NCBI RefSeq assembly: GCF_000340215.1
Contig: NW_006921547.1
Location: 778,140 to 842,139, forward strand
Origin: Pseudocercospora fijiensis CIRAD86
Taxonomy: Eukaryota; Ascomycota; Dothideomycetes; Mycosphaerellales; Mycosphaerellaceae
Direction: 5' to 3'
Length of the DNA stretch: 64,000 nucleotides
In this document: piece by piece, positions 37,224-49,439 of the stretch
How the letters are laid out: each line of letters opens with the position of its first letter
How positions within the stretch are numbered: position 1 is the stretch's first letter
Notes under the pieces: model-generated
The model's input: the letters and a program-made list of their open reading frames with translations, nothing else
Database searches by the model: none
Told to the model about the DNA's origin: nothing
Translations under genes and position numbers: made by a program

Positions 37224-40165
37224 CGTAGCTATATTATCGCTATATTAACTCGGTAGTTAGGTAGGAGTAATAGTCTCTAATCTACTAACGATATTATTAT
37301 ACTAGTATCCTTATTAAATTAATAACGCTATAGCGTCGCTACGCTCGTACGCTATAGTATAAGATATCTACCGACGTTAGAAGTAGAGTATATAACTAAA
37401 CAGTTATAGCTAGCATTTACCTATATCGGTAGACCGCTTAAGTTAAATACGGATAGAGCGTAGTTAGTCGAGATCTAAAATATAAACTATCTATATACCG
37501 AACTACTATTACTCGATATATTCTACTCTCTCTATCCTTATCCTAATTGCCTCCTCGTCGCCTTTCGCCTATATCGTATATTAACCTACCGACGATAATA
37601 TACTAATAGTATCGTCGCCCTTCGTTAGAGTATTTCCGCCTATAGACTTATTATCGCTACTACTATCTCTACGATCTATTCCTCTAGTACCTCTATACTT
37701 AGCTACTCCTTATTTACTATTCGCCCTTATACTATCTAGCCGGCCGATAAATCTTCTCCTACGCTCCTCCTCCCGCTTACCTCCTATTTATCGTAGCCTT
37801 CGCCTAGTTCGCTTATTCCTCCCTTATTAACCTCTATTATGCCTTTACTTAATCTACCTATTACTCTCTCGTTAACTTCTATTATACCCTTATCTACTAT
37901 TATATTACTACCTACCGGTATACTATCTACCTAATCGCTAGGCCTATTAACCCGCGCCTACGTCGCTAACTTATCTAGTCGCTATTCCCCTATTTCTATC
38001 CTATAATAGTATATTTTCTACGTAAATAAAAACGCTATATATTCTACGTAATATAACTATTTCTCCTCCGCCGAGAAGCTCGCCTAGTTATACTATAGAA
38101 GTAGTAGCGGTTGCTCGTATAACTATCGTCGTATTAATATTCTATCGCAATACTCGGCTATATTACTAGTCGCTAGCGCCGGCTTAGTATAACTCGCTAA
38201 TATTTAGTAGTCGGCTATCTCGGTAGTCTTACTCGTATCTACGCGACGGCTAGCCGTAGAGAGAAGTTTCGGAATAGCGATATACTCGAGTAGTTTAGTA
38301 GGCGAAATCGGATAAAGATAGGATACAGACAATCTCTAGAACCGACGTCCTTTTATATCTTTCCTCGCTATATATATTAGACTATCTACCGTATCGCTAC
38401 TTTATCTATTATTATAGCCGATCCTACCTTACGTCCTCCTAGAACTATACGCAAACTCGATTAAATTTTACCGTACCGCTCGTATCTACGCGTCCGCCTC
38501 TACTTATCGTATACTATTTCTTTTATAATATACTATTCGCCTACGTACTCTCTCTAGTATACTCGAATAGCGCGGTTATACCGTACTATATTTCGATCTA
38601 GGCGTCGCATTTAAAATCCGCGTATATAAGTTAGGTTTAATTTAATATCTCCTCGTACGTCGTCGTATATTATCTATTATAATCTCTTATATTCCCTCTA
38701 GCCCTTATTATTACTTAGGGATCGAGCGCTAATACTATAGCTCTCTTGCTTCGTATTTATACGTACTATCGACGGTAGCTAATAAAGTGCTACTTACCCG
38801 GGTTATTTCTTACTACCGGTATCTACTTTATATCTATTATCCTAGCGAGTACGCTAATATTCCGACCGATCGACGTACTAGCTTAGTTTCTATACTATCG
38901 TACTAACTATAGGCCTCCTCTAGTAGTTAGGTTAGATCTCGCTAGTAGAGGATATACTCGGTTAAGTCGGATTATATCCTATATAACTTAACGTAGATAT
39001 ACTTACTAGACAATCTACCGGTTTTTCCCTATCTTACGATACCTATATTAAAATACTAGAGCCTATCGGTAAAGGAGTCGGCTAGATCGAGTATTATTAG
39101 ATATAAGCTATTTATAGAGATCTTATACGTTAACCTACTTATATATATAGTATAGTCGATACTACGCCGTAGTACCGCTAAATATCGCTAGCTACGTATA
39201 GGAGGTAAATATATATAGTTATAGTACTACCGGAATTTCTATATCTAGCACTTCTATTATACGAGACTTAGGCGTTATATAACCTAGGGCTAATCTACTA
39301 AACGACGATTAGATACGAACCGGTTTACTAGGCGGTAAACTATATTGTCTATATTACTTTTACTAGCTAGCAAAATAGTTAGCACTCTCGTATTATAATT
39401 GCGGTTATAGTAGATACGTCTACTAGCTATAAGTCGTAGTATAGTAACGCTACCTAGGCTCGAACCCTAATTGCGCTATCTATCCCTAGATATAGCTCGA
39501 CTATTATACCTCGCTAACTAAATTTTATCGTATATCGTCTATTAGGACGTCTAGTATACTATCTATACCGTTATCGTAGCCTTAGCTATCTTAGTCTAGT
39601 ATATTCTTACTTACCTAGTAGTCTACTATTATCTAATCCGGCTATTATCGAGGCAATCCGATATATCCTTATATTATAATACTAACGGACCCGTATACGG
39701 ACTTATTAGGCTATATACTAGTTTATATATAGTTATTATATACGTAATAAAATACTACGATTAACTCGGTTAGTATTCGGTTCTTAAAACTATTAACTCG
39801 TAATATCGTAGAATAGATAGCGGTTAGTTCGTCTACCCGGGATATACGTCCGAAATTATAGTATATTTTCGAACGACTACAATTCTCGAAAACTAATTTC
39901 TCCCCCGATCGATTAGATAATAACGCCCTAATCTAACTATATCTTTTATTATTTATCTACCCGAATATAAACCTACTATAACCGAGACAGTCCGAGCAAA
40001 TTAGTAACCTTACCGCCGCTAAGATTTACCCTAATTGTTACTAACCCTCGAGTCTAGCTTACTTACGTATTACGCTCCGTATACTAACGGCGTTTTCTAG
40101 GGTAGGTTTTATAGATTACCTCCTCCTACTACTATATATTATATAGTAAATTATTAATAGTATAA
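37224..40165. other. Unassigned region with a long RIP-type reading frame
   Basis: On the + strand, frame 1, from 37,432 (PLKLNTDRA) to about 38,640 the reading is interrupted only by TAG/TAA, and it continues less clearly to about 40,100. The composition is rich in Leu, Ile, Ser and Tyr. It is in the same frame as the last RecQ exon, so it may be a C-terminal extension or a separate gene. I recognise no motif. High TpA content makes any strand look open, so coding is only suggested. Confidence 0.35.
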
Positions 40166-40238
40166 TACTAACTGTTTTACCGCCTAGTAAACTACCGGGC
40201 TATTATCTATTTTCCTAGCCGGTAAAACGGTTAGTACT
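40166..40238. repeat. Hairpin element, family 2, second copy
   Basis: ACTAACTGTTTTACCGCCTAG faces CTAGCCGGTAAAACGGTTAGTAC across a loop of about 25 bp. The outer bases match those of the hairpin at 37,141. Confidence 0.65.
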
Positions 40239-40751
40239 CTTATATAGTCGTATTTATTATCCTATAGTTTAACGAATTAGGGAAATACGAGGCGGTCTAT
40301 ATTACTTAACTACTATATCTACTTAGAGACGGTAGTATATATATATCGAATGTATTACGTATAATATGCTTAGTATAGGCTTATATATACTCGAGCCTAT
40401 CGATATATTATAGTTACTCTACCTAGAATAGATCTATCGTCTCTAATATTTCTAAGATACCGCCTCGCGTAGCCTCGAGCTATACGGCTACTCCGATATA
40501 TATACTGTCTCGTATTCTCTAGCCTTCCTCCTATACTATACTTACTATTCGATTAGCGTTAGATATCCCGTCTAATAATAAAGGTATATACTCGTCGTAA
40601 ATATAGTCGATTAAATCTTTATCTCTAAACTTAAGTTCTAGGACCTCCTTTACCTCCCCTAATACTTTATCGAGGTTAGCTATACTATATACGTCTAGTA
40701 GCTTATAGTATGCCGCCTCTAGAACCGGAATTACCTTAACGGTAAGATCTA
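40239..40751. other. Spacer before the segmental repeat
   Basis: AT-rich RIPped sequence with no recognised gene. It ends at the junction with the 17-kb repeat unit. Confidence 0.4.
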
Positions 40752-40810
40752 CTATAGGGCACTTTAGGGTTAGAGTTAGGCGTATAGCGGGCGTATAGTA
40801 GGGCGCCGGC
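40752..40810 (+). other. Telomere-like G-rich start of the unit
   Basis: The first bases contain TTTAGGGTTAGAGTTAGGCG (TTTAGGGTTGGGGTTAGGCG in copy 2), close to interrupted TTAGGG telomere repeats, followed by GCGTATAGCGGGCGTATAG. It may mark a former telomere junction or be chance. Confidence 0.4.
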
Positions 40811-41499
40811 GTCGGGCTAATTAGCTATAACTAGCGATATAGCAAGGGCCGCGGGCTAATTAGCTATAACTAGCGATAGGAACGCTCGCCCTCGCGCGCG
40901 ACGTCGACGAGCCCTATTTACTATTTATCGCCTCCTTTATAGAACTATTCTCTATTTATTCGATATTATAATATCGAAGGTATAAAAGAATATATTCTCG
41001 CGCCTACTCGTAGGCCGCCTACGTATATTGCGAGCTAAATAAGAAGGCGGTCGTATTCTTAGTCGTATCTCGACTACGCCCGCGTCGGGCTAATTAGCTA
41101 TAACTAGCGATATAGTAAGGGCCGCGGGCTAATTAGCTATAACTAGCGATAGGAACGCTCGCCCTTGCGCGCGATATCGACGAGCTCTATTTACTATTTA
41201 TCGCCTCCCTTATAGAACTATTCTCTATTTATTCGATATTATAATATCGAAGGTATAAAAGAATATATTCTCGCGCCTACTCGTAGGCTGCCTACGTATA
41301 TTACGAGCTAAATAAAAAGGCGGTCGCATTCTTAGTCGTATCTCGACTACGCCTACGTCGGGCTAATTAGCTATAACTAGCGATACGGTAAGGGCCGCGG
41401 GCTAATTAGCTATAACTAGCGATAGGAACGCTCGCCCTCGCGCGCGACGTCGACTAGCCCTATTTACTATTTATCGCCTCCCTTATAGAACTATTCTCT
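40811..41499 (+). repeat. 273-bp tandem array, copy 1 (2.5 units)
   Basis: Units start at 40,811, 41,084 and 41,357, and the third breaks off at 41,499 where the helicase fragment begins. Within each unit the 26-bp motif GGGCTAATTAGCTATAACTA (plus GCGATA) occurs twice about 41 bp apart. A variant also occurs after the helicase at about 42,870. The same number and phase are found at 57,877. Confidence 0.95.
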
Positions 41500-41504
41500 T
41501 AGAG

Positions 41505-42800
41505 TACTCTCTACGAGCTATACCGCGAAGATACCCTCTACGGCCTTCGCGAAGTAGTCTTAATAACTCGCTATACTCTATATACCGCTAAGGACGTATT
41601 TAATAGTAAAGTCGGTATCTATACTAAAGTAAGTCTCGCCTTTACCCCTTTAACGCGCCGCCCGTTATATACTAACCTAAGTAGGTTTATATCTACGGCG
41701 CGACTTTGTCTATATATAGCTTCGCCGTCCGCGTTACTTTTAGTCTCTTCCGTACTAGTAAGAAAGTTCTATAGGAACCGCGAAGATACTCTCCGCGGCC
41801 TTCGTAAAGTAGTCTTAATAACTCGCTATACTCTATATACCGCTAAGGACGTATTTAATAGTAAAGTCGGTATCTATACGAAGGTTAGTCTCGCCTTTAC
41901 CCCTTTAACGCACTGCCCGTTATATACTAACCTAAGTAGGTTTATATCTGCGGCGCGACTTTGTCTATACGTAGCTTCGCCGTCCGCGTTACTTTTAGTC
42001 TCCTCCGTACTAGTAAGAAAGTTCTATAGGAATAGTTAAAGCGCCTTATCGCCGATAGCTTAGTCGTTCTTATACTAATAAATAACAAGTTCGTATCTCG
42101 CGCTATTATCGCTACTATTGCCGCTCGACTACTAGAGGGACTTTAGTAGAATCTACCTAAGCTTAATCTCGCCTTTGCCCGTCCCGAGGAGTTAGAGCTA
42201 GATCCTACTATAGAATATCTTATAGTAGAGGACCGTAGCGGACTTTTCGAAGCTAATCGGCATACCTTACTTAGCCTTTAGCGTATAATACGCGAGGGTT
42301 TCCCCTTATTAGAGTACCTCGTTAGTATATAGCCTTACATTTCGGCGCCTAAGTATTTTAAAGTATAGCCGAAGCGAGATCTAAGCTCTGTCCTAGTTAA
42401 TAACTCTAACGAGAGCTTCGAGAATATTAATATAGTTAAGTACTAGCCTTCTAAGCCTAATAGTACTCTAGACGCCTCCTAACTAGAAGCGCTCCGTCGT
42501 ATTCTAACGGCGCGTCTTACTATTATTTAAGGCCTATCTAGTACTAGTAAGACCTATATCTCTATATAAGCTATTAAAGTAATACTCGAGAACTAGAATA
42601 AGGGAGATCTACTAATAATTATCGCTTATTAGACTAACTACGCTATCGACTAGTTTTTACGTTATATCGCTATATTTAAGGAAGAATTTATACGTCTCGG
42701 TAGTTGTAGTAAGAATAAGGATGTCGTTAAGCCGCTTCGTTAGGATACGACGAAGCGCTTCTAGTTAGTAAGCCGCTTCGCTAGGATACGACGAAGCGCT
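41505..42800 (+). pseudogene. ZNFX1/UPF1-like SF1 helicase, N-terminal part, copy 1 (degenerate)
   Basis: ZNFX1-type proteins are SF1 RNA helicases linked in other organisms to RNA silencing and antiviral defence. The first part holds an in-frame 255-bp duplication (85 codons, starting 41,523 and 41,778). The next part contains EELELDPTIEYLIVEDRSGLFEANR and leads to motif I. In this copy motif I reads GLSSTSKTYIS (42,531-42,563) against GLPGTSKTYVS in copy 2; the P-G to S-S change is C to T and G to A. Motif Ia follows (IIAY, stop, TNYAID, stop, FLRYI..RLG), matching the TNHALDQ..RLGSRS text of the family. The frame then ends in 41-bp repeats, so motifs II-VI are absent. Confidence 0.75.
41523..42032 (+). 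repeat. 255-bp in-frame tandem duplication in the helicase, copy 1
   Basis: CCGCGAAGATAC starts at 41,523 and again at 41,778. The length is a multiple of three, so the protein repeated 85 residues. The same duplication is present in copy 2, hence it predates the segmental duplication. Confidence 0.9.
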
Positions 42801-42802
42801 TA
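42729..42802 (+). repeat. 41-bp tandem repeat at helicase end, copy 1 (about 2 units)
   Basis: Units AAGCCGCTTCGTTAGGATAC... start at 42,729 and 42,770. Each contains the inverted pair GCTTCGT / ACGAAGC. Copy 2 has three units at 59,795. Confidence 0.9.
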
Positions 42803-43272
42803 AGAAACATTAAAGTAAGAAGGCGTTCGTATTCTAAGTCGTATCTTAACCGCGCCCGCGTCTAGCTAATTAGCTATAACTAGCGATACGGCCCTCGCTC
42901 CGTTAGAACGCGACGGAGCGCTTCTAGTTAAGAAATATACGGGATATATATTCTCCTATCCCTTACCCTCCGGTTCCGTAAGTAGGGATTTACCTATCTT
43001 CTTAGCTATACTTTTAGTCTTATATTAAGTATACGAGGTACCCTTTTCCGAAATCTAGCTAACCTATCTGCCCGATATTAATTAAACATTATTAGAACCT
43101 AGCTAACTATCTAATTAAATAGCCTTCCTTCGCTATTATAGAAGGCTACTACGAACCTTACCCCGTATCTCGTATTACTCCGCCTATCGCCTAGTAAGGA
43201 CTTTTACCTTTAATAATAGACCTACTAGTAATACTCTTTAGGTTTACTCCTCCTACGGTCCGATAGAGGAAT
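42803..43272. other. Spacer between helicase fragment and frame U, copy 1
   Basis: It contains one more copy of the TAATTAGCTATAACTAGCGA motif at about 42,870 and a GCGACGGAGCGC-like stretch. I recognise no gene. The same sequence is at about 59,915-60,378. Confidence 0.6.
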
Positions 43273-43340
43273 AACTTAAAACTTTTAGTACGTACCTAAA
43301 ACGCCTAGTTTTAGGTGCGTACCTAAAGTTTTAAGTTATT
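43273..43340. repeat. AACTTTAGGT palindrome, copy upstream of frame U
   Basis: The two arms, AACTTAAAACTTTTAGTACG and CGTACCTAAAGTTTTAAGTT, fold back nearly perfectly. This is a member of the hairpin family found in the SNF2 introns. The same insertion is at 60,380-60,445 in copy 2, so it was there before the duplication. Confidence 0.85.
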
Positions 43341-44350
43341 TACGGTATCCTTTAATTGCTAGACTTTAGGTTTTATAACGTCTACGGGAAGGCCGTAGGC
43401 AGTATACGAACCTGCTTATACGTACTACTTTATACGTAAAATATACTACGCTACTATTCCTTACTCTCTTATATATAAAATGCATCGCTAGAAAGGGGTA
43501 GCCCTTTCTAGTATTAGTAGTTTCCGCGAGATAGAACTACTACCTTCTCGAATTCTATACTTATTAGCGCGGCTTATATATAAGCTTTGCCCTCCGCTGT
43601 TAACGGAATTAATACGATACCGCCTAAAAGATAGCGTAAGCTACTCGGTACTAAAGAGGAAGAGCGAAAGAAGAAGGCCGAACGTACCGCGAGGAAGTTA
43701 GCGAGTACGGCTCTACGACGAGCCTAGAAGAAAGTATAGCAAGCCGAGTAAGACCTAGGCGTAGTATCTTCTTCGTCTACGCTACTACTATATCTAGCCG
43801 CTATATCGTCTACCTCCTCGGCTACCTAATCTATCCCCTATATTAACCCTCTACTTCGTAGCTAAATAGGCGTAGTAGGTAGTTAAATACTCTAGAGTTA
43901 GTACTATTCGGCTAGTTAGGGACGGCTACTTCTCCTAGTACTACGACTACTACCGCTCTCTCTATAGATAGCGCCGCGTATAAATACTAGAGATAGGCTA
44001 TAGCTCCTCGCTATCTATATTAACTAGCTCGAGATCGACGATATTATCGCAGTAGTCGATTAATTTACTAGAGCTAACGCCGCTAGCTCTACTCTAAGGG
44101 ATAGTACTTCTACGTCTATCGTTTAATAATCGATCGTATAGGCTATCCCTACCTACGACTAGCCTTAGTTAGCTATTCGGCGGGCTCCTCTACGTCCCCT
44201 TCTCCCTAAAATAGATAGCACTTAACTAGTATACCTATCTAATACTCTCCCTTCGTATATAGGTCCTCTTACCCTATATAGAATAGTTTACCGCCCCGCT
44301 CCGATAGCTACTAGACCCCCTTTATCCGCTATAGTATAATCCCTACTAGC

Positions 44351-44710
44351 GCTAGCTTCTATACTAGCGATACCTCCCGCGCTAGCTTCTATACTAGCGA
44401 TACCTCCCGCGCTAGCTTCTATACTAGCGATACCTCCCGCGCTAGCTTCTATACTAGCGATATCTCCCGCGCTAGCTTCTATACTAGCGATACCTCCTGC
44501 GCTAGCTTCTATACTAGCGATACCTCCCGCGCTAGCTTCTATACTAGCGATACCTCTCGCGCTAGCTTCTATACTAGCGATATCTCCCTAGCTAGCTTCT
44601 ATACTAGCGATATCTTCCGCGCTAGCTTCTATACTAGCGACGCCTTCCTAGCTAGCTTCTATACTAGCGACGCCTTCTCCGCTAGCTTCTATACTAGCGA
44701 CGCTACCTAA
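44351..44710 (+). repeat. 30-bp minisatellite, 12 units
   Basis: Twelve exact 30-bp periods start GCTAGCTTCTATACTAGCGA, and the last ten bases vary. In the frame-U reading each unit codes ten residues. Copy 2 has nine units. Confidence 0.95.
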
Positions 44711-44993
44711 GCCTAACTCCTAAGGAAGCGTAGCTTATTCTTCCCTATTACTAGCTTCGAAGTCCGCTACTTAACCTACTTCGCTAACTCTTTAAAGAAG
44801 TCTCTCCTTCCCTCCTATTCTAGAGAGCCCCTTATTACCTACGACGCCGCCTAAGCTAGACTCCTAAGTAAGCGTAGCTTATTCTCCTCTATTACTAGCT
44901 TCGAAGTCCGCTACTTAACCTACTTCGCCGACTTCTCGAAGAAGTCTCTCCTTCCCTTCTATTCTAGAGAGCCCTTTATTACCTACTTTAAGA
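44706..44993 (+). repeat. 144-bp tandem duplication in frame U, copy 1
   Basis: Two units start CCTAAGC at 44,706 and 44,850. The length is 48 codons. The same pair is at 61,723 and 61,867. Confidence 0.9.
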
Positions 44994-47900
44994 GACGGGA
45001 CGAATTAACTACTAGCCTTAGTATAGCGTAGTCGACCGATCGTAAGCGCGAGTATATCTAAGTCTAATTCTAGAGATAGTATTCCTAGCCCTAGCTTAAG
45101 GCGAAGCCCGTCTAGATTAAGAGATAGTATTACTAGGTCTAATTTAAGAGAGAGCTTATAAAGGCCTCGTCCTAGAGCTTACCTATCGTAGCTATAACGC
45201 GGGCTCCTACTACGTATTTAGCTAAATCCTAGAGAGCGTAACCTGCGCCCTACCTTACTAGAACCCCTACTACCGCTACGACCTACGCTACCGCGAGGTT
45301 AGTAGGGTCGAGACGATAATAGCGACGTTACGCTTAAAAGCTCGTAAGTACCTTCGGTAACTAGTAGTTTAATCTAATCGGATTTAAGTAGTCCTTCGAG
45401 TAGCGACGCTAGAGTTAATTCCGACGAGGAACTAGACAACCTACCTATTATATCGACCCCTTATAGTCGGATAGTACTTTACTAAGCGCTCGCTATAGAT
45501 AGTTACTCTTATAAGTATTCCTAAGACTAGGATATAGACGCGGAAGAAGAGGAGCCGATACCGCTTAAAGTTACACTCGTAGAATTTATTACTAAGGGTA
45601 CTACTGCTACCTTCGCCTAAAGTTAACTTTACTAGCTCCCGGATATACTTATATACGTCGTAGAATATAATAAGCTCCCGACGTATATATACGAGTAGCT
45701 CCGAGGCGTCGACTAGTATAGACTCCTCGCCGCGTAGGTTAATAGGGTACCTTCTACGGTCCTATTACTCGAGAAGTCGTATCTTATATCTACTAATTAG
45801 CTATTTTATATTACTCGATACTAGGATATTAACGCACTTCTCCTCTCTATAACCTTACTTACGACCTATAGAGCCGGTATTCGGTTATTCTATACGCTTC
45901 GCTTTATAAAGACTATTACTTACGAGTAGTATATACTAGTAGGCCGCTCTCCGATACGACCCGAATGCTATAAGTATATATAGATCGCGACTAGACTCGA
46001 TACTTCTAAATTTAATACGTACCTCTTCTTCCCTAACCTTCTACTCCCTAAAGCGAATCGAAATCGGAAGATCGACCGGTAACGTCGCTATTATATAAAC
46101 AAGCGTAAATAGGCTTACTTTATTAATACTATCCTTATTCCTACGCTTCGCGATACTTATCCTTCTCGAGTACTCGTATATTATCCCCTATCCTTCTAGT
46201 AAGTATATAATCGTATATACGCTCGATAGAAATAAGGCGTAGAAGGTAATAATCGTAATATTAGTAAAATCTCTTACGATATTATAGATCTGCTACCGGC
46301 AAATTAAGACCCTATAGTCGACGTAGCTATACTACGACTATATTATTTATAGTAGGGTATCGAACGTCGGTTACGTCGAGACTTAGATATATATTAGCAG
46401 CGTATAGAACTAGTTATTATATAGTATAGGACTAAAATCCGTCTAGAGGTATAGACTCCCTTAGAGCTTAAAGAACTCCTCGATTAGTCCCTCGAGCGCT
46501 AGTTTAACCCTATATATCGTAATATAGACCGCGCTTAGTTCGACCTCGCGTAGGAAGACATCCCTACTAGACTAGTAGTCGAAGACGTAGTAGTATCTCC
46601 GCTTATCGCCCTTTGCCGGATAGCCTATAGCGTTACGAAGACTAGCGGCCTTAATATCGAGCATCCTTAAGTATACTAGTAGTTCGGTATATAAGAGGCT
46701 TATAGTATCCGAGGCAAACTACTCCGTAAGTCCGTAGAGCGGCTTAGTAGTATCGGCTTCTTCTAAGGATATAATATATCGAAGGATCTCTTCGCGTCTA
46801 TTAACTAAACGGTAGAACCTATTTTTAGTTAGTTAATACTGCCGCTTCTTACATTCTCCTAGTCTACTATCGACTAGGTAGCCGCCGTTACTTCCCTTAT
46901 TACCCGAGATACTATATTTCGCCGAGCTCGTATCTTAGACGCCTTTAAAGTAGAAATTATATAGGCGTATAATACGCTAGATAGCTACGCCTCGAGTACT
47001 ATTCCCTTTAGCGTACGAGGAGAGGTTCGTACTTACTAGAACCTGCTCTATTAGCCTAATCTGCCTATAACTCGCCTAAGCCTAACCGAGGGAGTAGACA
47101 GGCGTCGTACTTACTAGCCTTTTTTCGTACTCGAGAGTAAGTACGTCGTCGACTTTATATATTTATAGTTAAACCGCTAGCTCTTTATAATATATATAGT
47201 CCTTTCGTAAAGGTCTATTAACGTAGGCGTAAATACCGCCTAACTCGATCGTATAACCCGCGCCGTTAAGGAAGCCTCTACGTCGGTAATACTTAATATA
47301 CTATTCGACTTACTAACGACGACTTGTAATAGTAGTTCCTTTAGTATAAAGCATAGACTCTCTCGTAATCGTTACGACTAGTTAGGCGTAGGCGATAGAG
47401 AGTAGGAAGGAAGTCGTCGGGGTTTAAATATTATAGCAAGCCTCTATACTACGTACGCCGCCTAGCTCCTAGCCGATCTCTTTAACTAGGTTTAACTACG
47501 CTTCTATACTACCGCGCTCTAGTAGACCGCCTATACTACCGACTTCCTCTATAGCTAGCTCTAGGCTACTAGTTCGGGAAGGCTAGAGTAAGCTTTCTAT
47601 AACTACGTAAAGGAGACGATCGACTAATTCGTTACTACCTACTAAACGTATTAAGTAGCGTATAGGGAGCGTAAGGGTAACGACTTAGAAGAGGATAATA
47701 ACTCGGATTAGTACCTAGATATCGTTAAACGGGCGCTTTAGCGATTAAGCTAGGTATATAGATGCCGCTATACTAGCTATATACTCTATATACTCTTAAA
47801 GCCCGATAAGCGCCTAGGGGATTAGATATAGTTACGCTACTTCTTCTTAGAGGAAGTTACCGATAAAGAGAGAGCCGGTCTCTATAGCTTTTCGTACGAC

Positions 47901-48683
47901 CTCGTATATCGGATAACGGGCGGGAGACCTAATATTATCGTCGCTCGGGGCGGTAGTAGTAACGCTATAGAAGGCGGCTTTACCTTATTTACCGCTATCT
48001 AGCAAACCCGCCTTTAGCTACTTTTTAACTAGGACGACGGTTTTCGCCGTAATAGCTAGGAACGCCGACTATAGTATAGGTAGGCGAGGTACTATTTCGA
48101 CGTACTTGCCTTACTTAGTCGGGATTACCTAGACATTGCGCAATAGTTTAAGTATAGTATAGGGCGTTATATAATAAATTAGATACGTATCCTCCCTGCT
48201 TACGATAAAAGTAAAATCTATTAAGCCGTTCGATAAAAGAAAATACCTAGTACTACCGCTTAATACTAGATAAAGTAGGTAGCCGCCGTCTTAGTTAGCG
48301 TAAGTAACCTTATCTAGAATAGCACTATCCCGTAGCATTAGTCGCTCGTTAGTACCGTAAAAAAGAAGAACTAACTTTATATAATATACCGCTATACTCC
48401 TAATCTACTCTATAATTAAGGATAGTAGATAATTAGCGAAGATCTTATTAACTACTTTATAGCGATACGATAGATTTAGCGACTAAGAGGGCTAGATAAT
48501 AGTAACTCTGCGTCTGCCGACGACGACGATAACGACGAGTAGATTCTATCGCGAAATAGTAAGGCAAGGCTAGCCGAATACTAGATATAGCTACTGCTTA
48601 ATACGGCTACTAGATAGCGCCGATAATAGCAAAAACTTCGGGCGTACGCCTAAAACCGTAGTTATATAATAAGTGTATACTAA

Positions 48684-48746
48684 TAAAGAAACTTTAGGTA
48701 CGCACCTATTTAATACGTAGAATAGGTATATACCTAAAGTTCCTTT
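48684..48746. repeat. AACTTTAGGT palindrome after frame U
   Basis: AAAGAAACTTTAGGTACGCACC faces GGTATATACCTAAAGTTCCTTT across a 20-bp centre. It is the same family as the SNF2 intron hairpins. Confidence 0.85.
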
Positions 48747-49430
48747 ATTTACGTATAGTCTCTATAATATTTAATCGTATAGTTAAAGAAGTAGATATAG
48801 GCCGGTTAACTAAGTAGATAGCGCTTAAATGAGATTGAATAGCGAGCGACTAGCGTACTACTAAATAAATAGATAGCCTATTATATATAATAGCGTATAA
48901 TCTAGGTTTATTACTTTGTCGACTTTACTAGACTAGCGTCGAGAATAATAGGATTCTATTATACTATTATTGTTCTATATGCTTAGAATAATAAAATTGC
49001 TATATAGTACTAACCTCTCTTTATCCGGAAGCTATACTATGCTATTAGAGATAGAGCCTCGTAGTATAGGTAGAAATCTCGACCTATAAAGTCGGAAATT
49101 AGTATCTCGGAAGAGGCGTTCTCTACTACTATATATAGCGATCTATATTCACTCGGAGCTATAGAATACCGCTAGATATTCTATTATACTATCTACTTAA
49201 TATATAGATTACTATAGCTCTTAACCCTTATATATACTATAGGGTTATCGAGGACGATAACGAGGTAGACTAACTTTACTTAATAGGCCCTAAATTCTTT
49301 ATATAGTTAACTACTTAAGGAACGAAATTATTACGTAGTTATATAAGCTAGAAGGACTATAATTAATTAAATAAAGACGTTATTACTTATTTATATGCTT
49401 ATATAATTATTTATATAATTTAATATTGCG
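48747..49430. other. Spacer between frames U and V
   Basis: AT-rich RIPped sequence. I see no gene, repeat or motif in it. Several AT-only runs lie near 49,380-49,430. Confidence 0.4.
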
Positions 49431-49439
49431 GAGACTGTT

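Larger units (their letters stand above)
43617..48660 (+). pseudogene. Frame U: unknown large protein, copy 1 (degenerate)
   Basis: I do not recognise this protein. One frame (0) runs from 43,617 to at least 47,150 with only TAG/TAA interruptions, over 1,170 codons; after that the frame is unclear, though protein-like text continues to about 48,650. The start reads ATA here and ATG in copy 2, and is followed by PPKxxRKLLGTKEEERKKKAERTARK, a basic helical start. Then come a Ser/Leu-rich part, twelve 10-residue repeats (LASILAIPPA) at 44,351-44,710, a 48-residue duplicated segment, an Arg/Ser-rich part, and from about 45,540 a more globular region (ARGSPIRPERYKYIRIATRLD-type text near 45,950-46,010). 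No transposase or enzyme motif is visible. The mix of low-complexity N-terminus and long conserved C-terminus fits a large structural or DNA-binding protein. Confidence 0.5.

Noticed and set aside
44351..44710. CRISPR array (30-bp repeats)
   Set aside because: The repeats are head to tail with no unique spacers, and they code a ten-residue protein repeat in a fungal context.
40752..48680. Very long LTRs flanking V and SNF2
   Set aside because: A direct repeat of over 6 kb that itself contains genes and tandem arrays is not LTR-like, and no primer site, polypurine tract or RT lies between the copies.
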